This document shows positions 34,307-42,452 of a stretch of 64,000 nt of DNA, piece after piece. This DNA comes from UBA2942 sp045127535. Its GTDB lineage: Bacteria > Bacillota > Clostridia > Lachnospirales > Lachnospiraceae. Every line of letters begins with the position of its first letter. Positions within the stretch are counted from its first letter, which is position 1. Made by a program: the position numbers and the translations under genes. The stretch is taken from NCBI GenBank assembly GCA_045127535.1, contig JBGVQN010000053.1, positions 1 to 64,000 on the forward strand, read 5' to 3'. The notes under the pieces are model-generated. The model did not search any database, had not been told where the DNA came from, and saw only the letters and a list, made by a program, of their open reading frames with translations.

Positions 34307-37261
34307 ATGGCTGAAATGAAAGTTCAGGAATTAGCAGAAAAAATTGGAAAAACAGAATCAGAAATCGTAGAAATGCTAGAGAAAAAAGGAATTGCAGCAG
34401 ATAAAGATACATTGTTAAATGAAGAACAGGTAGAAATGGTAAAAAATGCTGCAGGAGCAAAGAAAAAGAAAAAGATCGCAGTGGTTGTACGTTCCCAGAA
34501 CAGTACAAAGCCAATTAATTCCGGCTCAGGCTCTGGTAAGCGCAGCGGTGCTGCTCAGGAAAAAAAGCCTGCATCATCTGCAAAGAGCGGTACCCGCGGC
34601 CAGGGAAAGGCAAAGACAGAAAGACCAGCTGATGCTGCAAAGAAAAAGAATGAAGAAGTAACAAATACTACAGTACAGGAAAAGCCTGCAGAAACAGCTG
34701 CGCCGGAGATCAAGACAGAAGAGAGTAAGGCTGCAGTACAGGCAGAAGCAAAGTCAGCACCTCAGACAGAAGCTGCTGCAGTACAGGCCAATCCACAGGC
34801 ACAGCCGGAAGCAGAGAAAAAGGCACCTGCAGAAGAAGTACCTGCAGTTGAGGCTCCAAAGGAAAAGACACCAGAAGAAATAGAAGCAGAAAAGGCAGCT
34901 GCAAAAGCAGAAGCAGAGCGTCGTGCCATTGAGCGTGCAAAAGCAATTCAGGCAGCAGCAGCTAAGGTTGCAGCAGAAAAGAGAGCGGCAAATGGCGGCA
35001 GTGACAGACCACGCAGAGATGGTGACAGACCACGCCGTGACGGCCAGGGCGGCAGACGAGATGGCGACAGACCGCGTCGTGATGGCCAGGGGAACTCTTT
35101 TGACAGACCACGCCGTGACGGCCAGGGCGGAGGCAGACGGGATGGCCAGGGCTTCCAGAACCGAGACAATGACAGCCGTTCTGGCGGATTTAACCGTCGG
35201 GATAACCAGAGTGGCTATAATAAAGACGGATACAACAAGGATAATTATACCCAGGATCGTCCTCAGAGCAGCAAGCGTCGTGATGACCGCAAGAGCAGCG
35301 GCATGGACAGTCTGGCTCCAGCTATGAGTAAGAACGATGCACGGGGCGGAAAGGGTATGAATAAGAAGGAGCGTGAGCTCCGCGAAAAGAGCAGACAGAA
35401 CGAGGAAAAGAACGGAAAGAGACAGGAAAATATCAAGAGTTTTGATAAGATGAAGAATGCCGGCAAGAACAAGCAGCAGATCCAGGTACAGCAGGAGGAA
35501 GATGACGGCATCAAGACATTGACTCTGCCAGAAACTCTGACTTTAAAAGAACTGGCTGATATGATGAAGCAGCCTGCAGCTGCTATTGTCAAGAAACTGT
35601 TTTTACAGGGCAATATATTAAACATCAACTCTGAACTGACTTATGAGCAGGCAGAGGAAATTGCACTGGATTACAATTTCATCTGTGAAAAAGAAGTAAA
35701 GGTAAATGTACTGGAAGAGCTGTTAAAGGATATTGAGGATCCGGAAGAATCTCTGGTACCACGTCCTCCAGTTGTATGTGTTATGGGTCACGTTGACCAT
35801 GGTAAGACTTCTCTGCTGGATAAGATCCGTTCCACAAATGTAACTGCCAAGGAAGCAGGCGGTATTACCCAGCACATCGGTGCTTACATGGTAAAGTGCA
35901 GAGGAGAAAACATTACTTTCCTGGATACTCCTGGTCATGAAGCTTTTACTGCAATGCGTATGCGTGGTGCCCAGTCTACTGATATTGCTATCCTGGTAGT
36001 AGCAGCAGATGACGGTGTGATGCCGCAGACAGTTGAGGCAATCAACCATGCCAAGGCTGCAGGGGTAGAAATCATTGTGGCAATCAACAAGATCGATAAG
36101 CCAAGTGCAAATGTAGACAGAGTGATGCAGGAGTTAAGCGAGTATGAGCTGATTCCGGAAGACTGGGGCGGCAGTACGATTTTCGTACCTGTTTCCGCAC
36201 ATACAGGAGAGGGCATTGATACACTGTTAGAGATGATCCTGCTGGTAGCAGAAATGAAGGAGCTTCGTGCAAATCCAGACAGAAAGGCAAGAGGTCTGGT
36301 GATCGAGGCACAGCTAGACAAGGGACGTGGTCCTGTGGCAACTGTACTGGTACAGAAGGGTATCTTACGTGTGGGTGACAACATTACTGCAGGCTGCAGC
36401 TATGGTAAAGTCCGTGCTATGATCGATGATAAGGGCAGACGTGTCAAGGAAGCGACTCCTTCCACACCTGTAGAAATCTTAGGTCTGAATGAAGTGCCAA
36501 ATGCAGGAGATACTGTGATTGCAACTGCATCTGACAAGGAAGCACGCAACATTGCAGAAACCTTTATTTCTGAGGGCAGAGAGAAGCTCATTGAGGAGAC
36601 CAAGTCTAAGCTGACCTTGGATGGTCTGTTCTCTCAGATTCAGGCTGGCAACTTAAAGGAATTAAATATTATCATCAAGGCAGACGTACAGGGCTCTGTA
36701 GAAGCAGTAAAGCAGTCCTTAGTAAAGCTGTCTAATGAAGAAGTGGTTGTAAAGGTGATTCATGGCGGCGTAGGTGCCATCAATGAATCTGACGTAATAT
36801 TGGCATCTGCATCCAATGCTATCATCATTGGCTTTAATGTACGTCCTGACGTCATGGCCAAGGCTGTTGCAGAAAGAGAAAAGGTAGACCTGCGTCTGTA
36901 TCGTGTCATTTACCAGGCGATCGAGGATGTAGAAGCAGCAATGAAGGGTATGTTAGACCCAATCTTTGAGGAAAAGATCATTGGCCATGGTATCGTACGT
37001 GCCACCTTCAAGGCATCCGGCATCGGTGTCATTGCAGGTACCTATGTAACAGATGGTGTCCTGCAGAGAGGCTGCAGCATCCGCTTAAAGAGAGATGGAG
37101 AAGTAATTTTTGATGGCCCAATGGCTTCCCTGAAGCATCTGAAAGATGATGTAAAGGAAATGAAGGAAGGCTTTGAGTGTGGTGTTGTATTAGAGAAGTT
37201 CAACGACATCAAGGAAGATGATGTTCTGGAAGCTTACAAGATGGTAGAGGTACCAAGATAG
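34307..37261 (+). CDS. infB: Translation initiation factor IF-2
   Basis: A 984-residue initiator-tRNA GTPase. The N-terminal IF2_N helix (MKVQELAEKIGKTESEIVEM) is followed by a long low-complexity linker: Lys/Ala/Glu-rich to about 225, then Arg/Asp/Gly repeats (GDRPRRDGQGGRRD types, about 228-330) encoded by imperfect tandem repeats at 34999-35150. A second IF2_N helix near 405 leads to the G domain with GHVDHGKTSL at about 494, DTPGHEAF and NKIDKP, and domains II-IV follow. GGTGGTAG precedes the ATG. The linker is longer than in most relatives. Confidence 0.96.
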   Translation: MAEMKVQELAEKIGKTESEIVEMLEKKGIAADKDTLLNEEQVEMVKNAAGAKKKKKIAVVVRSQNSTKPINSGSGSGKRSGAAQEKKPASSAKSGTRGQGKAKTERPADAAKKKNEEVTNTTVQEKPAETAAPEIKTEESKAAVQAEAKSAPQTEAAAVQANPQAQPEAEKKAPAEEVPAVEAPKEKTPEEIEAEKAAAKAEAERRAIERAKAIQAAAAKVAAEKRAANGGSDRPRRDGDRPRRDGQGGRRDGDRPRRDGQGNSFDRPRRDGQGGGRRDGQGFQNRDNDSRSGGFNRRDNQSGYNKDGYNKDNYTQDRPQSSKRRDDRKSSGMDSLAPAMSKNDARGGKGMNKKERELREKSRQNEEKNGKRQENIKSFDKMKNAGKNKQQIQVQQEEDDGIKTLTLPETLTLKELADMMKQPAAAIVKKLFLQGNILNINSELTYEQAEEIALDYNFICEKEVKVNVLEELLKDIEDPEESLVPRPPVVCVMGHVDHGKTSLLDKIRSTNVTAKEAGGITQHIGAYMVKCRGENITFLDTPGHEAFTAMRMRGAQSTDIAILVVAADDGVMPQTVEAINHAKAAGVEIIVAINKIDKPSANVDRVMQELSEYELIPEDWGGSTIFVPVSAHTGEGIDTLLEMILLVAEMKELRANPDRKARGLVIEAQLDKGRGPVATVLVQKGILRVGDNITAGCSYGKVRAMIDDKGRRVKEATPSTPVEILGLNEVPNAGDTVIATASDKEARNIAETFISEGREKLIEETKSKLTLDGLFSQIQAGNLKELNIIIKADVQGSVEAVKQSLVKLSNEEVVVKVIHGGVGAINESDVILASASNAIIIGFNVRPDVMAKAVAEREKVDLRLYRVIYQAIEDVEAAMKGMLDPIFEEKIIGHGIVRATFKASGIGVIAGTYVTDGVLQRGCSIRLKRDGEVIFDGPMASLKHLKDDVKEMKEGFECGVVLEKFNDIKEDDVLEAYKMVEVPR

Positions 37262-37302
37262 GATACAAAACATCTTTTCCCGGCGATAGAAAGAGGGATA
37301 GT

Positions 37303-37677
37303 ATGAGAAAAAACAGCATTAAAAACACCCGGATCAATGGAGAAGTACAAAAGGAACTGAGCAATATCATCCGCAGTGAGATCAAGGATCCAAGAATTCA
37401 CCCAATGACCTCTATCGTATCTGTAGAGGTTACTCCGGATCTGAAATACTGCAAAGCTTATGTCAGTGTATTGGGTGATGAGACCCAGCAGAAGGAAACC
37501 ATGGAAGGTCTGAAAAATGCTGCCCCATATGTGCGGCATTTGCTGGCAAAGTCGGTGAATCTGCGGGTGACGCCGGAAATTAAATTCATTTTAGATCAGT
37601 CCATTGAATATGGTGTTCATATGACAAAATTAATCAATGAAGTGACAAAGGATCTGGTGGAAGAGGATGAAGAATGA
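37303..37677 (+). CDS. rbfA: Ribosome-binding factor A
   Basis: A 124-residue KH-fold protein that helps mature the 16S rRNA 5' end. It has RINGEVQKELSNIIRSEIKD, then PDLKYCKAYVSVLGDE and the C-terminal LRVTPEIKFILDQSIEYGVH, all conserved in RbfA. GAAAGAGGGATAGT precedes the ATG. The last 11 nt overlap the nrnA gene. Confidence 0.95.
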   Translation: MRKNSIKNTRINGEVQKELSNIIRSEIKDPRIHPMTSIVSVEVTPDLKYCKAYVSVLGDETQQKETMEGLKNAAPYVRHLLAKSVNLRVTPEIKFILDQSIEYGVHMTKLINEVTKDLVEEDEE

Positions 37678-38620
37678 TTTTTTTGAAACATTGCTTGCAG
37701 GCATAAAAAAAGTCTGCATTACCGGGCATGTAAAGCCAGACGGGGACTGTATTGGTTCCTGTCTGGGACTGAAAAATTATCTGGCAGACAATTTTCCGGA
37801 TATCCAGGTGGATGTATATCTGGATGAATACACAGATAAATATTCTTACATGCGTTTTGAAGATCAGGTGAAGGACACAGACACCGCTTTGAAATTTTAT
37901 GATATGTTTATATCTTTAGACTGTGCAGAGAAAGAACGCATTGGAAAAGGAAAGAATTTTTTTTCCAATGCTGACAAAACAGTCAACATAGACCATCACG
38001 TAAGCAATCCAGGTTATGCACAGATAAACCATATCTGTCCGGATGCCAGTGCCTGTGCAGAGGTGCTGTATCAGCTTTTTGATAAGGAGAAAATCAGCAA
38101 AGAAACTGCAGCGTGCCTGTATACTGGTATTGCTCATGACACAGGTATTTTCAAATACAACAATGTAACAGGGGATACTATGCGTGCGGCAGCAGACCTG
38201 ATTGATCGTGGAATTGATTTTTATACCATTATTTCAGATACCATTCTTGCAAAGACCTATGTGCAGCAAATGATGCTGGCTGAGGCATTGCAGAATGCTG
38301 TAGTATTATTAAATGGAAAATGTATCTATTCTTATATCAGACAGAAGACCATGGAAATTCATGGGGCGACCCAGCTGGATATGAGTGGTATCGTGGAAAA
38401 AATGCGGGATACGGAAGGGGTAGAGTGTGCAGTGTTTGCATATGAAACCGCTCCGGAGGTTTACAAGGTCAGCTTCCGTTCCAAGAATAAAGTGAATGTT
38501 AACCGGATTGCCAGTCAGTTTGGCGGCGGCGGACATGTCCATGCAGCAGGGTGCACCATTTCAGCTACCTGCCATGATATTATCAACGGAATTTCTGGAT
38601 TGATTCAGCAGCAGTTGTAA
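37667..38620 (+). CDS. nrnA: DHH family phosphoesterase (NrnA-like)
   Basis: A 317-residue DHH/DHHA1 enzyme that degrades short oligoribonucleotides and may dephosphorylate pAp. The metal-binding motifs are HVKPDGDCIGSCLGL (about 19-33), the SLDCAEKERIG aspartate, the DHH motif in VNIDHHVSNPGYA and GIAHDTGIFKYNN. The C-terminal DHHA1 domain ends in FGGGGHVHAAGCTI. The start ATG at 37667 overlaps rbfA. A long hairpin follows before truB. Confidence 0.92.
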   Translation: MKNDFFETLLAGIKKVCITGHVKPDGDCIGSCLGLKNYLADNFPDIQVDVYLDEYTDKYSYMRFEDQVKDTDTALKFYDMFISLDCAEKERIGKGKNFFSNADKTVNIDHHVSNPGYAQINHICPDASACAEVLYQLFDKEKISKETAACLYTGIAHDTGIFKYNNVTGDTMRAAADLIDRGIDFYTIISDTILAKTYVQQMMLAEALQNAVVLLNGKCIYSYIRQKTMEIHGATQLDMSGIVEKMRDTEGVECAVFAYETAPEVYKVSFRSKNKVNVNRIASQFGGGGHVHAAGCTISATCHDIINGISGLIQQQL

Positions 38621-38626
38621 AATTTG

Positions 38627-38696
38627 TTTCGGGTATCTGGGGCAGTGGATCTTATGAGGCAGGGTTCCGTAAAATTTACTGCTCAGATACCCGAAA
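38627..38696 (+). other. Long hairpin between nrnA and truB
   Basis: TTTCGGGTATCTG at 38627-38639 pairs perfectly over 13 bp with CAGATACCCGAAA at 38684-38696, around a 44-nt loop. There is no U-tract, so it is not a standard terminator. It shares no sequence with the dispersed hairpin family. It may be an mRNA processing or stability element. Confidence 0.6.
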
Positions 38697-38762
38697 TTGT
38701 ATATGATCTGATTCTGAAAATACAGTATAAGAAAGAAAAATCGGGAAAGGCCTGGTAAGACA

Positions 38763-39662
38763 ATGGATGGAATTTTAAATGTATACAAAGAAAAAGGGTA
38801 TACGTCCCATGATGTGGTAGCCAAGCTGCGGGGCATTTTAAAACAGAAAAAAATCGGACATACAGGAACACTCGACCCGGATGCGGAGGGTGTTCTTCCT
38901 GTTTGTCTGGGCAGTGCTACCAAAGTTTGTGATCTGCTGACAGATAAGGATAAGACTTATGAAGCTGTATTGCTTCTTGGGCAGGAAACGGACACCCAGG
39001 ATACAAGTGGTACAGTTCTGCGTCAGACCGAAGTAGTGGCAGATGAAGCAGAGGTGGAAGGCTGTATTATGCGTTTTGTTGGGGAATATGACCAGATTCC
39101 GCCCATGTATTCTGCCTTGAAAGTCAACGGCAAAAAACTGTACGAGCTGGCAAGGGAAGGAAAAGTGATTGAAAGAGAGGCCAGACGGGTACAGATACAC
39201 AGCATCCGTATCCTGGAGATTGACCTTCCCAGAGTCCGTATGGAAGTTTCCTGTTCCAAAGGCACCTATATCCGTACCCTGTGCCATGACATCGGGCAGA
39301 AGTTAGGGTGTTATGGCTGCATGGAAAAGCTGCTGCGCACCAGAGTCAGTGTATTTACACTTGCCCAGGCGTCAACCCTTGCCGCAATAGAAACCTGGCG
39401 GGATGGGGGAGAGGTAGAAAAACATCTGATACAGGTGCCGGACCTGTTCCCGGATTATCCAAGAATTCAGGTAAAGGAAGAAGCTTCCCATCTGGTTTAT
39501 AATGGAAACCCGGTAGGGGGCAGGGATCTGCAGACTCAGCTGCCAAAGGGGCAGAAGACATTTTTGCTGTATGACCACCTGGGACAGTTTATTGGTATTT
39601 TTAGCTGGAATCCGGAAAAACATAAATATTTTCCTGAGAAAATGTTTTATCAGAAAGCATAG
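38763..39662 (+). CDS. truB: tRNA pseudouridine(55) synthase TruB
   Basis: A 299-residue enzyme that converts U55 of tRNAs to pseudouridine. It has GILNVYKEKGYTSHDVV, the catalytic Asp38 in GHTGTLDPDAEGVLPV, YEAVLLLGQETDTQDTSG, then IPPMYSALKVNGKKLYELAR and SCSKGTYIRTLCHDIG, all canonical, plus a short C-terminal PUA-like extension (YNGNPVGGRDL). Next in the usual order before ribF. Confidence 0.96.
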   Translation: MDGILNVYKEKGYTSHDVVAKLRGILKQKKIGHTGTLDPDAEGVLPVCLGSATKVCDLLTDKDKTYEAVLLLGQETDTQDTSGTVLRQTEVVADEAEVEGCIMRFVGEYDQIPPMYSALKVNGKKLYELAREGKVIEREARRVQIHSIRILEIDLPRVRMEVSCSKGTYIRTLCHDIGQKLGCYGCMEKLLRTRVSVFTLAQASTLAAIETWRDGGEVEKHLIQVPDLFPDYPRIQVKEEASHLVYNGNPVGGRDLQTQLPKGQKTFLLYDHLGQFIGIFSWNPEKHKYFPEKMFYQKA

Positions 39663-39682
39663 CTACAGAAGAAAGGCGGTGG

Positions 39683-40654
39683 GTGCAGTATATGCAGCAG
39701 ATTCAGACAACAGAGTTTCGTCTTCCGAAAAAAACAGTAATGACTCTTGGAAAGTTTGACGGCGTACACAGAGGACACCAAAAACTTTTGGAGGCTGTGA
39801 AAGCGTATCAGAAACAGGGGTATGAATCCGTAGTGTTTACTTTTTCCGTGCCTCCTGCCGCCATTGTAAGAGGCCAGCAGGGAGGTCAGCTCATGACCTG
39901 TGAAGAACAGGTTCAGGCATTAGAAGCAGAAGGGATCCAGTGGCTGATTTCCTATCCCTGTGACAGGGGACTGATTGAAACTTCTGCAGAAGATTTTATC
40001 AGAACCATACTGGTAGAGAAATGCCATGCCGGGGTCATTGTAGTGGGTACTGATTGCCGATTCGGCTATCAGAGACGGGGAGACTGTCAGATGTTGCAGC
40101 AGTATGCTTCCGAATATGGCTACCAGGTAGAAGTGGTCGATAAGGAAATGGATGAAAAAACAGGTTTGGAAATCAGCAGCACGCTGATACGGGAGGAGTT
40201 AAGCCTTGGAAAGATAGAGCGCGTCAATCATCTTTTGGGATATCCATACTCCTTTTGCGGAGAAGTAGTACATGGAAGGCAGCTTGCCAGAAAACTTGGT
40301 TTTCCTACCATGAATCTGAGCCCGAACGGGAACAAAGCAGTACCTCCGGCAGGGGTTTATTGTGTAAAAGCCTGTGTAGACGGACGGATATATGAAGGCA
40401 TTGCCAATCTGGGGTATAAGCCTACGGTTACAGAAGAACACAGTCTTTTGCTGGAAACATTTTTATTTGATTTTCATGAGATTTCTTATGGTAAAACCAT
40501 TTCTGTTATGCTATACTTTTTTGTAAGGGCGGAGCAGAAGTTTGAGACAATTCAGGCATTGCAGATACAGATGACTCAGGATATTGCTTTTGGAAAGAAC
40601 TTTTTTGCCCAATCAGAGAAAGGCAACAGAATTTCTGTGAATGATAGATCATGA
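39683..40654 (+). CDS. ribF: Bifunctional riboflavin kinase/FAD synthetase RibF
   Basis: A 323-residue enzyme making FMN and FAD. The N-terminal FAD synthetase domain has TLGKFDGVHRGHQKLL (H-x-G-H variant) and TDCRFGYQRRGD; the C-terminal flavokinase domain has GEVVHGRQLARKLGFPTMNL and GVYCVKACVDGRIYEGIANLG. The start may be GTG at 39683 or ATG at 39692; AAAGGCGG at 39672-39679 is near the former and 12 nt from the latter. The stop overlaps the next gene's ATG by 4 nt (ATGA). Confidence 0.95.
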   Translation: MQYMQQIQTTEFRLPKKTVMTLGKFDGVHRGHQKLLEAVKAYQKQGYESVVFTFSVPPAAIVRGQQGGQLMTCEEQVQALEAEGIQWLISYPCDRGLIETSAEDFIRTILVEKCHAGVIVVGTDCRFGYQRRGDCQMLQQYASEYGYQVEVVDKEMDEKTGLEISSTLIREELSLGKIERVNHLLGYPYSFCGEVVHGRQLARKLGFPTMNLSPNGNKAVPPAGVYCVKACVDGRIYEGIANLGYKPTVTEEHSLLLETFLFDFHEISYGKTISVMLYFFVRAEQKFETIQALQIQMTQDIAFGKNFFAQSEKGNRISVNDRS

Positions 40655-41754
40655 AAAAATACAAATATATAATAGGAACCGTTTTGATTACGGTTACAGT
40701 TGCGGCTTGTGCAACTTTGACCGATCAGGGGAATTTATCTGAAGAAACTTCCGGATATGCAGCAAGCAGCTCATCAGAGGATATGGAAAGAAGCAGTGAC
40801 ACCGAAGAATCTTCCATAGAATCTGTTACAGAGACTGTGGAAGAAACCACAGAAGAAGAAACATTGTCTCCAGAAGAGCAGGAGCAGCTGATGTATGAAG
40901 AAAGAAAAGGTGTATTAGAGCAATATAACAATTTAGGCGTAGTAGTTAATGTACAAAACAACCTAAATATCAGAGAGTGTGCCAATTCAGACGGCTTGGT
41001 TATTGGCAAGGCAGTAGAGTTTGCCGGTCTTGAGATCATTGGGCAAGAGGGAGACTGGTATAAAATAAAAGTAGATGATGCTTATGGCTATGTAGCAAAG
41101 GAATTTGTGGCAACCGGTGAAGAAGCAGAGAAACTTGCCATTGCCCATGCAGAAGAGATGGCAGAGGTGAATGCAGAGGTATTGAATGTCCGTAAGGGAC
41201 CATCCCTGCTTACCAATGTGATGTTTAAAGTCAGTGTCAATGACCGCTATTCTGTAGTAGAGCAGTATGATAACTGGGTAAAGATACAGATTTTGGAGGA
41301 TACTACTGGCTATGTGTCCAGTGATTTTGTGTCTATTGATTATTATCTGCCTAAGGCATACATCATCAAGGAGTATCAGGGGTTGTCTCAAATCAGAAGA
41401 AATGTAATCAGTATGGCATTTGAGTACTTAGGGGGCAAGTATGTCTGGGGTGGTACTACCCTGGGTGTAGGTGTAGACTGCTCCGGTTTTATGCTGCGGC
41501 TGTTTGAAACACAGGGAATTGAGCTGCACAGAGTTTCCATTGATCAGGCTACCAATGGTAAGCGGGTAACTGCAGATGAGATGAAGCCAGGTGATCTGGT
41601 GTTTTATGAAACATTGGGACCGTACATCAGCCATGTGGCACTGTATATTGGTGACGGGAAAATTATCCATGCTGCCAGTGAGCGCAAGGGTATCTGTATC
41701 AATGAATGGGATTACATTGAGCCTGTGATGATTCGGAATGTCATAGGAGACTGA
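40651..41754 (+). CDS. SH3b-SH3b-NlpC/P60 lipoprotein, second paralogue
   Basis: A 367-residue lipoprotein (lipobox TVAAC, Cys20) with a long Ser/Glu/Thr-rich acidic linker (about 35-85), two SH3 domains (NNLNIRECANSDG; AEVLNVRKGPSLL) and a C-terminal NlpC/P60 domain with Cys277 (GVGVDCSGF) and His328 (ISHVALYIG). It has the same architecture as the protein at 30439, and the SH3 and catalytic parts align along their length, so the two arose by duplication. The ATG overlaps the ribF stop, so it is translated with ribF. It probably remodels peptidoglycan; the SH3 domains bind the wall. Confidence 0.92.
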   Translation: MKKYKYIIGTVLITVTVAACATLTDQGNLSEETSGYAASSSSEDMERSSDTEESSIESVTETVEETTEEETLSPEEQEQLMYEERKGVLEQYNNLGVVVNVQNNLNIRECANSDGLVIGKAVEFAGLEIIGQEGDWYKIKVDDAYGYVAKEFVATGEEAEKLAIAHAEEMAEVNAEVLNVRKGPSLLTNVMFKVSVNDRYSVVEQYDNWVKIQILEDTTGYVSSDFVSIDYYLPKAYIIKEYQGLSQIRRNVISMAFEYLGGKYVWGGTTLGVGVDCSGFMLRLFETQGIELHRVSIDQATNGKRVTADEMKPGDLVFYETLGPYISHVALYIGDGKIIHAASERKGICINEWDYIEPVMIRNVIGD

Positions 41755-41810
41755 TCACATACAGGGGCACTGCTGCCCATTTCCAGAAGAAAAAATATTT
41801 GGAAAATACT

Positions 41811-41839
41811 TTGACATTTGATATAGAGTATGTTACACT
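41811..41839 (+). promoter_or_regulatory. Sigma-A type promoter of rpsO
   Basis: TTGACA at 41811-41816, a 17-bp spacer and TACACT at 41834-41839, with a leader of about 115 nt before rpsO. The same hexamer pair (TTGACA-N17-TACACT) is found before guaB. Confidence 0.8.
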
Positions 41840-41956
41840 ATACCAGTATGTGCAGTTTCAGTTAAGAATTGGACATACAGCACCTATGCCCGGCATATGG
41901 CGACTCCAGCCAATGCTTAGTATGAGGTAAGAATACAATATCAGGAGGTTGGAACT

Positions 41957-42223
41957 ATGATTTCCAAGGAAAAGAAAGCACAGATCATTGCCGAGTACGG
42001 CAGAACACCAAACGACACCGGTTCACCAGAGGTACAGATCGCTATTTTAACAGCACGTATCCAGGAGCTGACTGAGCACTTAAAGGAGAATCCAAAGGAT
42101 CATCATTCCAGAAGAGGTCTGTTAATGATGGTAGGTCAGAGACGTGGTATGCTGGATTACTACAAGAAGAAGAATCTGGAAGGTTACCGTGAGTTAATCG
42201 CAAAGTTAGGTATCAGAAAGTAA
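41957..42223 (+). CDS. rpsO: 30S ribosomal protein S15
   Basis: An 88-residue primary 16S rRNA-binding protein. It has SKEKKAQIIAEYGRTPNDTG, SPEVQIAILTARIQELTEHL, then HHSRRGLLMMVGQRRGMLDY, all invariant S15 blocks. CAGGAGGTTGG precedes the ATG. It has its own promoter and terminator, next to pnp as in most bacteria. Confidence 0.98.
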   Translation: MISKEKKAQIIAEYGRTPNDTGSPEVQIAILTARIQELTEHLKENPKDHHSRRGLLMMVGQRRGMLDYYKKKNLEGYRELIAKLGIRK

Positions 42224-42251
42224 TCTGCGTTTGTCAGGTTGTTTTCACAGA

Positions 42252-42281
42252 GGGTGGAGTGCAGTCATTCCACCCTTTTTT
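42252..42281 (+). terminator. Intrinsic terminator after rpsO
   Basis: GGGTGGAGT pairs with ATTCCACCC (one G-T pair) around GCAGTC, followed by TTTTTT. Confidence 0.9.
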
Positions 42282-42452
42282 AAAAGATATTGAGTTTGAA
42301 GGTTATGATACCTTCAGAGTCAGTAAGGCAGCAGGAGAGGGCCCGAGACCGCTGAAAAGGATATAAAAGCTTGTATTTTTTTCAGTAGTTTCGGAGTGAA
42401 GCTTTCTTCTGCGCAGAATGCGGAGAAATAGAAAAGGAAGGAAAGCAAAAAT

